Virus record (IMG/VR): IMGVR_UViG_3300017593_000693 | Location: 1-41,228 of that record | Source of the DNA: a virus | DNA length: 41,228 bases | Strand: one strand, 5' to 3' | The notes under the pieces: generated by a model | Database searches by the model: none | Told to the model about the DNA's origin: nothing | The model's input: only the letters and a program-made list of their open reading frames with translations | In this document: positions 15,799 to 21,936 of the stretch, one piece after another | How positions within the stretch are numbered: the stretch's first letter is position 1 | Layout of the letters: the number at the start of each line of letters is the position of its first letter | Program-made: the position numbers and the translations under genes

Positions 15799-15850
15799 TT
15801 TCCTTCTCCTTTGTTAAACGTTAAACAATCCCTCAACCAAAACCAAAAGC

Positions 15851-15879
15851 ACAATATCAAACTTGCCAACAATTGTCAA
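15851..15879 (-). promoter_or_regulatory. Promoter of the 112-aa gene with embedded operator
   Basis: Minus strand: -35 TTGACA (15879-15874), 17-nt spacer, -10 TATTGT (15856-15851). This is one of the best sigma70/sigmaA-type matches in the window. The spacer and -35 contain GACAATTGTTGGCAA, a variant of the 20-bp palindrome at 13474-13493, so a protein bound there would block RNA polymerase. Flanked upstream by A/T tracts (15881-15911) resembling an UP element. Confidence 0.75.
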
Positions 15880-16514
15880 CTAAAAAATAAAAATTTTTTC
15901 CAAAAAATTTTAACCAAACATTTGTCCTTCCTCTCGCCATCCTAACCCAAACACCTCCACCCTCTCGCCTCGTTCTCTCTAAGCTTCTCCACTACGACCT
16001 TCTTCACCGCCAGCTGCGTTTCTATAGCTCTCTCACCACGACTGTAGCTAACACCTCGTTTTAAACGCAGCCTCTCCACTACGACTGCATTTAACGCCTC
16101 GTTTTAAAGACAGCTTCCCCGACACGACTTTCTCGAAGGAAGACGAGAGACGTAAGCTACACTTGCACGCTATGCGAGCCTCTTGCGACGGAAGCAACGA
16201 AGGTGGAGCTGTCTCTCTCACGTTGACGAAAGCTGCGTTTACAACTTCGTTTTAATGTTAGCTCTAGCATGCCATGCAGGCTTCTTGCGATGGGAAGACG
16301 CAGACAGAGCGAAAGCTGCATCTGAAACTTCGTTTTAAAGGGAGATTGTTGGTGCGTCTGCGGGCTTCTTGCCTCGATGGCGTGCCTGCACGACTCTTGC
16401 CTCGACTCCTTATGCAAATAAGCTGGAGCTTAGTTTGGGAGAGCGATGTTCAGCTGTGCTACCAAAACGCTGTTTCGTGTAACGACCTGTGCACAAACTT
16501 TTTTAAATTGCTAC
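15880..16514. other. Non-coding stretch with repeat units upstream of the early promoter
   Basis: No credible gene. Contains CTCGTTTTAAACGCAG (about 16056-16071) and CTCGTTTTAAAGACAG (about 16098-16113), the palindrome AGCTGCGTTTACAAC-TTC-GTTTTAATGTTAGCT (16231-16263), GAAAC-TTC-GTTTT (16324-16336) and AAAAC-GCT-GTTTC (16464-16476). A second motif, (G)GCTTCTTGC..GATGG or GAGCCTCTTGCGACGG, occurs three times (about 16176, 16278, 16364), the first two followed by a GCTGC...CGTTTTAA element. It looks built from duplications. Confidence 0.55.
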
Positions 16515-16543
16515 TTGCAATTGTTGCTAACACGTGTTATATC
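16515..16543 (+). promoter_or_regulatory. Early promoter with TAACACGTGTTA operator
   Basis: -35 TTGCAA (16515-16520), 17-nt spacer, -10 TATATC (16538-16543), about 65 nt before the first early ATG. The operator palindrome TAACACGTGTTA (16528-16539) covers the 3' part of the spacer and the first bases of the -10, so a bound protein would occlude RNA polymerase. GCAATTGTTGC at 16517-16527 resembles the other operator class. Confidence 0.65.
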
Positions 16544-16607
16544 TCTGTCAACAAAACTTGGCAAGGCAATCAAGACTTGTCATAAAGCTTAAACAAAGGA
16601 GGCAGAA

Positions 16608-17012
16608 ATGCAAATGTTTCTTAACCTCACTCCCCATCCAGTAAACGTTTATAGGGACGACGAGCTTGTCCTAATTATTCCTTCTGCAGGCACAATCCGC
16701 CTGCAGGAAAGAACTGAGCCATCAGGCACAGTTGCAGGCGTCTCTGTTGTCTCTAAGACAACAGACGGCATCTCAGTCGTCCTTTCAGAAGACCTTCCTA
16801 ATCTTACTTCGCCAACTGTCGTAATCGTCTCCCGTCCAGTTGGCGAAGCCTTAGCTCGTTCTCCACACCTTCGCACGAAGCTAATTCGCACTCTTATCCT
16901 AAAGGGTTTCAATGTCGACACCTTCGTCTGTCCAGACACAGGTGAAGACTCCGCCCTTAGAGATGAAAACGGAAACATCTATGGCGTAAGGCGCTTCTGT
17001 GTCTTTAAATAA
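16608..17012 (+). CDS. First early protein, phage family beginning LNLTPHPVNV
   Basis: Protein of 134 aa. The N-terminus MFLNLTPHPVNVYRDDELVLIIPSAGTIRLQE resembles short phage and actinobacterial proteins that start 'LNLTPHxvxv...IPPSGxxxR'; function unknown. Then TVVIVSRPVGEALARSPHLRTKLIRTLILKG and a Cys-containing tail (VCPDTGEDSALRDENGNIYGVRRF). SD AAAGGAGGCAGAA gives ATG 16608. As first gene after the early promoter it may act at infection onset; this is positional inference. Confidence 0.65.
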   Translation: MQMFLNLTPHPVNVYRDDELVLIIPSAGTIRLQERTEPSGTVAGVSVVSKTTDGISVVLSEDLPNLTSPTVVIVSRPVGEALARSPHLRTKLIRTLILKGFNVDTFVCPDTGEDSALRDENGNIYGVRRFCVFK

Positions 17013-17024
17013 AACGTTGTTTTA
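17010..17024. repeat. Palindrome TAAAACGTTGTTTTA between genes
   Basis: 15-bp palindrome (TAAAAC-GTT-GTTTTA) overlapping the stop codon of the upstream gene and just before the SD of the next. It is the exact reverse complement of 24048-24062, which has the same position relative to a stop and an SD. Confidence 0.7.
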
Positions 17025-17038
17025 AAAGGAGGCGAAAG

Positions 17039-17371
17039 ATGAATGTAAGAGAGACGGCTCTAGAATTGCAGCTTGAGGCTGCACAGTTTTTTATGAGCTG
17101 CGATGGACAGTGTTCTGATTGTCCTATGGCCAAGGGCAATGGTGAAAGCTGTTGGCCAAAGACAAGCTATGAGACTTTGAAAGAGTCTCGAGACCCAGCA
17201 GTCGTAATCGCTCTACGAGACGGAATGTCTCTTAAGGAAGCTTCTTCCTTCCTCAATGAGGTTCGTGAAGAAATAGAAGAAGCTATTGCAGAAGGAGATT
17301 TCTTTGATGCTGAAGAACACTGGATTAATTGCACAGGTCTCGAACTGGACTATTTAGAAAGCATTCTTTAA
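17039..17371 (+). CDS. Cys-rich small protein (110 aa)
   Basis: Residues about 20-39 contain CDGQCSDCPMAKGNGESC: four Cys in a Cx3Cx2Cx9C spacing that resembles the second half of the Cys motif in the three genes at 18133-19989. The rest is acidic and helical (SSFLNEVREEIEEAIAEGDFFDAEEHW). Probably metal-binding; function unknown. SD AAAAGGAGGCGAAAG. Member of the early operon. Confidence 0.65.
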   Translation: MNVRETALELQLEAAQFFMSCDGQCSDCPMAKGNGESCWPKTSYETLKESRDPAVVIALRDGMSLKEASSFLNEVREEIEEAIAEGDFFDAEEHWINCTGLELDYLESIL

Positions 17372-17382
17372 GGAGGTGAAAT

Positions 17383-18096
17383 ATGTTAGAATACGTTCCC
17401 GTATTAACAAAAAAGAAAGCCATCAGCGTTAGTGGCGTGAGCGAAGAGTTGAAGCTCTTCGTTTATGGCTTGCATCTTAGACCTTGCCAGGAGTCGCTTT
17501 GCTTCATCTGCGGCCTTAATGAGAAAAGACCGTCCCTGTCGCTACTTAACTTCTTTCCACATCTGTTGGAAAATCCTACGAAGACAGCCTACGGAGTTCT
17601 TATTGCAAAAATGGAAAAATGTCGTCAGCTTTCGTTGGAGGACGACGTTAGCTTTCTCAAAAGCTTTAGTCAAAGAGCCCTCGTAGCTGGGTGGGTTTAT
17701 AAATTGGTTTTTAAGACTAAAAGCGAGGCAGTTGAGTTTTGTGAGCTACATAAACTAGATGCCGTTCCTATCCGTCGTTGTGGAGAGTGGCGTTTGCTGG
17801 CGACAGAGGTTATAAACAAACTTTTGGCCGAAACTCTAACAAAGGAGGTAGCATTGAAGCAAGAAACAAAGAACTATCTTGAGAATGCAGCAAAGATAAT
17901 TAACCGTGGCAATGACATTGCGGACTGCATAGTTGCAGTCAAACGTCTTCCATCTGGAGGACACGTAGTCTTTGGAATAAGACATGACGGCAAAACCTTT
18001 AGTTACAAGCAGTTGCCTAAGCCGCCAGAAGAAGTTGAAGAAGGTGTATGGCAGATTATGGAGGTTTTTGAACAAGAAGGATTTGTAATAAGCTAA
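17383..18096 (+). CDS. Two-part early protein with an internal in-frame start
   Basis: Protein of 237 aa. The N-terminal part has CQESLCFICGL near residues 36-46 (a CxxC knuckle). The second part, from about residue 158, is AETLTKEVALKQETKNYLENAAKII... and ends VFGIRHDGKTFSYKQLPKPPEEV. The segment coding TKEVAL reads AAAGGAGGTAGCATTG: a full SD five bases before an in-frame TTG (17854), just like the authentic starts in this operon. Either a shorter 80-aa protein is also made, or two genes fused. Function not recognised. Confidence 0.65.
   Translation: MLEYVPVLTKKKAISVSGVSEELKLFVYGLHLRPCQESLCFICGLNEKRPSLSLLNFFPHLLENPTKTAYGVLIAKMEKCRQLSLEDDVSFLKSFSQRALVAGWVYKLVFKTKSEAVEFCELHKLDAVPIRRCGEWRLLATEVINKLLAETLTKEVALKQETKNYLENAAKIINRGNDIADCIVAVKRLPSGGHVVFGIRHDGKTFSYKQLPKPPEEVEEGVWQIMEVFEQEGFVIS
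17841..17856 (+). promoter_or_regulatory. Strong internal SD with in-frame TTG start
   Basis: AAAGGAGGTAGCATTG inside the preceding gene. GGAGG is five bases from TTG (17854-17856), which is in frame and would yield an 80-aa protein ending at 18096. Comparable in strength to SDs of all adjacent genes. Confidence 0.5.
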
Positions 18097-18098
18097 CA

Positions 18099-18120
18099 AG
18101 GGCAGGCGAATGCCTGCCCT
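18099..18120 (+). other. Intergenic hairpin before an SD
   Basis: AGGGCAGGC, loop GAAT, GCCTGCCCT: perfect 9-bp GC-rich stem immediately after a stop codon and before GAGGGAGG. No T tract, so not a classical terminator. One of four such hairpins in the early operon. Confidence 0.7.
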
Positions 18121-18132
18121 GAGGGAGGCATT

Positions 18133-18501
18133 ATGAAATATACAGAGAAGCTTATTGCTTTTATGAAAAACAAGGCGTCTTTTTGTAACGACTATTTCTG
18201 CAAAGAAGACGAACACGACTTGCGAAGTTTGACTGAGAACGAAGCCAAAGACATCTGGCTTAGGATAAAAGATGCCATCTTCAAGCGAAACGACTTTGGT
18301 TTATCTGCAGCTACGTGTCCATTCTGTTACTTATTTGACTGCAGTGATTGTCCTTATGGCGAGAGGCATGGTGAGCTTGGCTGTGAAACAAGACTTTTAA
18401 CAAATGAATGGTATAGAGAGACAATAAACAAAATAGAAAAAGAAGGAGACGACAATGAACAGCAAAGAAAAACTAATACTTTTGATGAAGGCGAAAGCTA
18501 A
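18133..18501 (+). CDS. Cys-rich zinc-finger-like paralog 1
   Basis: Protein of 122 aa. N-terminal helix KYTEKLIAFMKNK; NEAKDIWLRIKDAIFKR; then the Cys core FGLSAATCPFC-x5-CSDCPYGERHGELGC: CxxC, CxxC and a final HGxxxC. It shares this layout with 18455-18874 and with two copies in 19207-19989. Probably a metal-binding domain. Next gene starts inside its 3' end (47-nt overlap) with its own SD GGAGACGACA. Function unknown. Confidence 0.65.
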   Translation: MKYTEKLIAFMKNKASFCNDYFCKEDEHDLRSLTENEAKDIWLRIKDAIFKRNDFGLSAATCPFCYLFDCSDCPYGERHGELGCETRLLTNEWYRETINKIEKEGDDNEQQRKTNTFDEGES

Positions 18502-18874
18502 AGAGCTTTCTAATCTAGTTGATATTAAAGAGACCGCATATTTTGCTCCAGAAGACGAAGCCGCTCTTAACAATTTACCGATACATTTGTCAAGTCTTAT
18601 TTGGGAGGACATAGAAGATGCTATCTTGAACCGTGACAGCTGCGGTCTCGACTCGGACGTTTGTCCATTTTGTTTAGCTTATAGCAGCATTTGTTCTCGT
18701 TGCACCTATGCCAAAGTTCATGGGAATTGTCTTTCTCCATTCAGCGATTATGCCCAGATAATAAACAAACTTCGCAAGAAGTTTGGAGACGACGCCATTG
18801 CACTACCAAGCTCTTTCTACAAAGACATCATAAACCAAATAAACCAAAAGGAGTTGGAAAATGAAGCAGAATGA
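18455..18874 (+). CDS. Cys-rich zinc-finger-like paralog 2
   Basis: Protein of 139 aa. NSKEKLILLMKAKA, then IWEDIEDAILNRDSCGLDSDVCPFC-x6-CSRCTYAKVHGNC, then FSDYAQIINKLRKKFGD and PSSFYKDIINQIN. Clear homolog of the preceding gene, and the C-terminal 'YA...SFY..I...IN' part is shared with the 260-aa gene. Metal-binding inferred from CxxC/CxxC/HGxC. Start overlaps the upstream gene. Confidence 0.65.
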   Translation: MNSKEKLILLMKAKAKELSNLVDIKETAYFAPEDEAALNNLPIHLSSLIWEDIEDAILNRDSCGLDSDVCPFCLAYSSICSRCTYAKVHGNCLSPFSDYAQIINKLRKKFGDDAIALPSSFYKDIINQINQKELENEAE

Positions 18875-19244
18875 AATCTCCATCACAGATTTGTTTGACA
18901 AGGCTGTCATACTTAAGGCGGTCAGCCCAAGACTCTCTCGTGAATTCCTCACAGACTATCTTGACGGCGATGACTCCGCACTTGAAGTCATCATCTGTAG
19001 AGCTTACATCGTCATATTCCTTTGCAAGCAGATTGCGACTACGACTGGCCTTGTTCTCTCGACTGTCGGAGACATCCTAAACATCCGACCGCCAGAGCTT
19101 TTAGACAACTTTAGAACGAAGGCAAAAGACGACATCACTTGTCTTCAGACATTATGTAATCTTATTGACAGAGACATTTATGAATATGCAACAAAGGAGT
19201 TAGAAGATGAGGCAAATAACACGAGCCCAATTTCAACTAATTAA
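18861..19244 (+). CDS. Hypothetical early protein (127 aa)
   Basis: Helical protein without the Cys core of its neighbours. SRLSREFLTDYLDGDDSALEVIICRAYIVIFLCKQIATTTG contains a hydrophobic helix, followed by KAKDDITCLQTLCNLIDRDIYEYATKEL. Overlaps both flanking genes (14 and 38 nt), showing tight coupling. Function not recognised. Confidence 0.55.
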   Translation: MKQNEISITDLFDKAVILKAVSPRLSREFLTDYLDGDDSALEVIICRAYIVIFLCKQIATTTGLVLSTVGDILNIRPPELLDNFRTKAKDDITCLQTLCNLIDRDIYEYATKELEDEANNTSPISTN

Positions 19245-19989
19245 ATTTATGTATCTTAAACGAGAACGCCTCCGCAGTGAAGGCCTCGACCCATCAATCT
19301 ACTTCAACACTGCCGACTTCTATAACATCCTCCAGTTAAGACGCCCAGACAAACTCTTCTATACTCTCTGCCAAGTAGTCGACTGTGGCATTTGCGGTCT
19401 GCCTGGAGACGTTTGTCCTTTCTGCGGAGACACGATACGCAAGGCTTTGGTAGACTGTAGAGATTGCCTCTATGCCAAGACACATCGTAAATGTGGACAT
19501 CCTGCCTCTGACTTCGCCTTTGTCAAAAAATTTCTCCTCAAACGCTACCCAAAACGAGGCACGACTGCGGTCTTCACAGAAGACTTCTATCGCTTCATCC
19601 TCAAAAAGACTTTCAAAATCACCTACAACGACAAACTCGTCCTGTTCATGCTCTACAAAGCCCTCTGCCTAGACGACCCCACCCTCTATTTCACTCTTGA
19701 GGACGCCCATGCCATCTGGAACTGGCCGATGCAGGTCGCCAGAGCCGTTTGGTATAAGCTTCGTTCCTTTATTTTCTACGGCAGCTGTGGCCTAGACGGC
19801 GACACATGCCCTCCGTGCATCCATTGTGGTCTTTTGAATCTCTTTTGTGTCAGATGCTTCTACTCATCCAACCACGGTTGCTGCACCGATGCAGACTCTC
19901 ACTATGCTCAAAACTGTAGACATACAGCCAAGTTCACAAACTCCCTCTACCTCTCCATCTTAATCAAAATAAACAGAATAGGAGGCTAA
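19207..19989 (+). CDS. Cys-rich paralog 3, tandem double copy of the domain
   Basis: Protein of 260 aa built of two copies of the domain found singly at 18133 and 18455. Copy 1: CGLPGDVCPFC-x10-CRDCLYAKTHRKC, then SDFAFVKKFL and EDFYRFILKK. Copy 2: NDKLVLFMLYKA, VWYKLRSFIFYGSCGLDGDTCPPC-x9-CVRCFYSSNHGCC, then SHYAQN and NSLYLSILIKIN. Internal duplication or gene fusion. Start ATG follows GGAGTTAGAAG inside the previous gene. Likely metal-binding; role unknown, and clustered copies hint at host-takeover proteins (inference). Confidence 0.65.
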   Translation: MRQITRAQFQLIKFMYLKRERLRSEGLDPSIYFNTADFYNILQLRRPDKLFYTLCQVVDCGICGLPGDVCPFCGDTIRKALVDCRDCLYAKTHRKCGHPASDFAFVKKFLLKRYPKRGTTAVFTEDFYRFILKKTFKITYNDKLVLFMLYKALCLDDPTLYFTLEDAHAIWNWPMQVARAVWYKLRSFIFYGSCGLDGDTCPPCIHCGLLNLFCVRCFYSSNHGCCTDADSHYAQNCRHTAKFTNSLYLSILIKINRIGG

Positions 19990-19991
19990 CC

Positions 19992-20174
19992 ATGCAATCT
20001 TTAAACGAACTAGAAACCTTTGCAACAGACACGCTCCCAGAACTCTTCGAAACGGCTTTAAATGAAACGGAGTTTTATTCTGAGCTGCGTCAGCAACTCG
20101 AGAAAGAAGCCTTCTACGAAGACGAATGGAGTGACTGTGTTACGTTTTCAGAAAAATTAATACTTGACAATTAA
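19992..20174 (+). CDS. Small acidic protein (60 aa)
   Basis: SD AGGAGGCTAACC gives ATG 19992 two bases after the previous stop. Very acidic (ETALNETEFYSELRQQLEKEAFYEDEWSD), single-helix-like; small acidic phage early proteins often bind host factors, but nothing specific is recognised. Its last codons carry the -35 of the promoter at 20164. The coding sequence includes GAAAC-GGA-GTTTT (20064-20076). Confidence 0.5.
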   Translation: MQSLNELETFATDTLPELFETALNETEFYSELRQQLEKEAFYEDEWSDCVTFSEKLILDN

Positions 20175-20192
20175 CACGTGTTATGCTATGGT
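20164..20192 (+). promoter_or_regulatory. Internal early promoter with operator TAACACGTGTTA
   Basis: -35 TTGACA (20164-20169), 17-nt spacer, extended -10 TGC-TATGGT (20187-20192). The operator TAACACGTGTTA (20172-20183) fills the spacer, as at 16515-16543, so both should respond to one regulator. A small hairpin TATGG-TTG-CCATA (20187-20199) covers the -10/start site. It would drive the genes from 20222 on. Confidence 0.75.
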
Positions 20193-20221
20193 TGCCATAA
20201 CATTAAGCACAAGGGGAAGAT

Positions 20222-20530
20222 ATGAAGATAAAAGGCCAAATCAGAGATCTGATGGAGCAGGCAGTGCGGTTGGAGGACAATCAAATCCTCCAGCTGCAAG
20301 TCCCTTCGTTGTCTCAGGCAAAAAATCTGATGCGGCAGCTCAAGGCTGCCAGAAAAACCCTTGAAGACGAGGGGATTCTAGACGTCCCTTTGGAGATTAG
20401 ACAAGAAGAGCTCAATGGACGCTGGCTAATTCAAATATACAAAGAACGTCCTATCACAGTTGAACTTGTTGAAATTGATGAAACTGGAGACGCAGTTATA
20501 AAGGACTCTTATAACCTGGGCGAACGCTAG
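20222..20530 (+). CDS. Hypothetical early protein (102 aa)
   Basis: First gene after the promoter at 20164; SD AAGGGGAAGAT. Helical N-terminus (GQIRDLMEQAVRLEDNQILQLQVPSLSQAKNLMRQLKAARKTLEDEG) and a beta C-terminus (NGRWLIQIYKERPITVELVEID). The charged, Arg/Lys-rich helices could bind nucleic acid, but no family is recognised. Confidence 0.55.
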   Translation: MKIKGQIRDLMEQAVRLEDNQILQLQVPSLSQAKNLMRQLKAARKTLEDEGILDVPLEIRQEELNGRWLIQIYKERPITVELVEIDETGDAVIKDSYNLGER

Positions 20531-20540
20531 GAGGATAGAA

Positions 20541-20765
20541 ATGGCTATAACACAAAACCTAAGCTTCAAAGTGCTGGATTTGAATGTGCTGAAAGAAGAG
20601 GCAAAAGATATGGGCATACCAATGTCCAGCTACAATGAAGCTCTACTTTGCATTGCGTTAAATAAGCTAAATTCGCTGTCATCGGAACAGAGGACGCAGG
20701 AGCTCGCTCAAGCACTCTTGCAACCCAATGTTCCGAAAAAATATCTACAAAACAAAACTAAATAA
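20541..20765 (+). CDS. Small protein, possible ribbon-helix-helix (74 aa)
   Basis: A strand (NLSFKVLDLN) then helix (VLKEEAKDMGI) then helix (SSYNEALLCIALNKLNSL) resembles a ribbon-helix-helix order, which would make it a DNA-binding candidate for the operators seen nearby. The similarity is topological only. SD AGGAGGATAGAA. Confidence 0.45.
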   Translation: MAITQNLSFKVLDLNVLKEEAKDMGIPMSSYNEALLCIALNKLNSLSSEQRTQELAQALLQPNVPKKYLQNKTK

Positions 20766-20779
20766 AAGGAGGACAGATT

Positions 20780-21181
20780 ATGTCAGAAGCAAAAAGAGAC
20801 CAAATTTCTACTGAGGTTGAGGGACTTAATGTCAAGTTCAAAATCGCAGACGAAGTGTTGGAGCTCGACATCAACAAGTGCCCACAGGAGATCAAAAACG
20901 AGTTCATGGTCTTCGGAGCTAAAAGGAAGGTCATGAACGCAGCCGCAGGCAAAGACACTCAGACAGCTATCTCCAGAATGAAAGACACGATAGACGCACT
21001 TTACAACGGCGAGTGGAACACAAGGGCTACAGGGACGCAGGAAGCAGTAAAAGCCCAGACCGTCGCCATGCTCAAAGGCCTACCCGCCAACATCAGGAAA
21101 CAGGTCGCCAAGCAACTTGCTGACCAGATCCGTGAAGCTGGAATCAGTGAGAAAGAACTCGACGAAATCTTAAATGCTTAA
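20780..21181 (+). CDS. Conserved phage protein of unknown function (133 aa)
   Basis: EVLELDINKCPQEIKNEFMVFGAKRKVMNAAAGKDT...ALYNGEWNTRAT resembles a widespread small phage family with 'LxLdlxklPxevxxxxxxxGxxxKixdAa...W..R' organisation found near replication genes; its role is unknown to me. The C-terminus is helical (LPANIRKQVAKQLADQIREAGISEKELDEIL). SD AAAAGGAGGACAGATT. Confidence 0.6.
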   Translation: MSEAKRDQISTEVEGLNVKFKIADEVLELDINKCPQEIKNEFMVFGAKRKVMNAAAGKDTQTAISRMKDTIDALYNGEWNTRATGTQEAVKAQTVAMLKGLPANIRKQVAKQLADQIREAGISEKELDEILNA

Positions 21182-21191
21182 CTGGAACTAA

Positions 21192-21212
21192 GGCTGGAGC
21201 TTAGCTCCAGCC
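21192..21212 (+). other. Intergenic hairpin before an SD
   Basis: GGCTGGAGC-TTA-GCTCCAGCC, perfect 9-bp stem, between a stop and AAGGAG. No T tract. Confidence 0.7.
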
Positions 21213-21224
21213 AAGGAGTCAACT

Positions 21225-21461
21225 ATGAATAAACTCCAACTTTACATCGGGTGCAAAATCATCAGAGCCATTCCCATGACTCTAGGACGATTCGTGGCAG
21301 AGACTGCGAGGTGGCATCTCATGGAAGACACAAACTTCCATGAAGACACACGAGGCTATAAGGTAATCTACCCTGATGGCTACGTCTCGTGGTCTCCAAA
21401 AGATACCTTTGAAGCCGCCTACCGTCCAGTTACGGAAGACGAGTTAAGACTATTGTCTTAA
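21225..21461 (+). CDS. Conserved small phage protein, YPDGYVSWSPKDTFEAAYR family
   Basis: 78 aa. The pattern LYIGCKIIRAIPMTLG...GYKVIYPDGYVSWSPKDTFEAAYRPV closely follows a common phage protein of unknown function whose core is 'YIGTKxIxAxPMxxGxY...GYxVxYxDGYxSWSPKxvFExAYR'. Length is as usual for that family. Usually embedded in early or nucleotide-metabolism gene clusters. SD AAGGAGTCAACT. Confidence 0.8.
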   Translation: MNKLQLYIGCKIIRAIPMTLGRFVAETARWHLMEDTNFHEDTRGYKVIYPDGYVSWSPKDTFEAAYRPVTEDELRLLS

Positions 21462-21473
21462 ACCAAAAGCCTG

Positions 21474-21496
21474 GAGATGCAACCACGTTGCATCTC
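21474..21496 (+). other. Intergenic hairpin before an SD
   Basis: GAGATGCAAC-CAC-GTTGCATCTC, perfect 10-bp stem, extendable by further pairs, located 10 nt before AAAAGGAGG. No T tract. The centre GCAAC-CAC-GTTGC resembles the AAAC-N3-GTTT form. Confidence 0.7.
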
Positions 21497-21518
21497 TAGC
21501 TTAAAAAGGAGGATTGTT

Positions 21519-21734
21519 ATGTATCTGAATTTTAAAGTAAAACCAGAAATGGCTGGGATTGTAAGGAAGAACTTAGTTGATGCAATTATATTGCGTCAGA
21601 ATGATGTTGGAGAGTTTGTAATCTATGCTTGGTTGAAAGGAAGAGAGAAGCCTATCTCTCTAGGTGCGTATGACACATTTCGTCAGGCAGAGAGAAGACT
21701 AAGACTTTTTGAAAGGGAGTTGAACAATGGCTAG
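21519..21734 (+). CDS. Small hypothetical protein (71 aa)
   Basis: ATG 21519 chosen because AAAAGGAGGATTGTT lies just before it; a longer frame to 21477 would pass through the hairpin. Beta then helix: MYLNFKVKPEM, LVDAIILRQNDVGEFVIYAWLKG, AYDTFRQAERRLRLFERELNNG. Overlaps the next gene by 8 nt. Similar in size and shape to single-domain phage 'arrested' small proteins, but no family assigned. Confidence 0.55.
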   Translation: MYLNFKVKPEMAGIVRKNLVDAIILRQNDVGEFVIYAWLKGREKPISLGAYDTFRQAERRLRLFERELNNG

Positions 21735-21936
21735 GTTTATTGAAGTTGACAAAGGATGGCTTAATGTTGAAGCCCTTGTTTTCATTTCTATAACTAAGCA
21801 TGCAGAGACCAGCTACACTGTGAACTGTTGGGATTCTAGCGAGATGCCTATAACATTTTCTTTTAAGACAGAGAAAGAAGCTAAAGATTTTGTCAATTAT
21901 CTAATTTCTGGAGGAAAAGAATGTCCAGAGAATTAA
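21727..21936 (+). CDS. Small hypothetical protein (69 aa)
   Basis: Begins MARFIEVDKGWLNVEALVFISITKHAETSYTVNCWD, a beta-rich layout common in small bacterial/phage proteins that pair with YopX-like or other accessory genes; no function is inferred. SD AAAGGGAGTTGAACA. Overlaps the ligase start by 16 nt. Confidence 0.5.
   Translation: MARFIEVDKGWLNVEALVFISITKHAETSYTVNCWDSSEMPITFSFKTEKEAKDFVNYLISGGKECPEN

Noticed and set aside
18099-18120. Calling the intergenic hairpins rho-independent terminators
   Set aside because: No T tract and an SD follows immediately, so transcription must continue.
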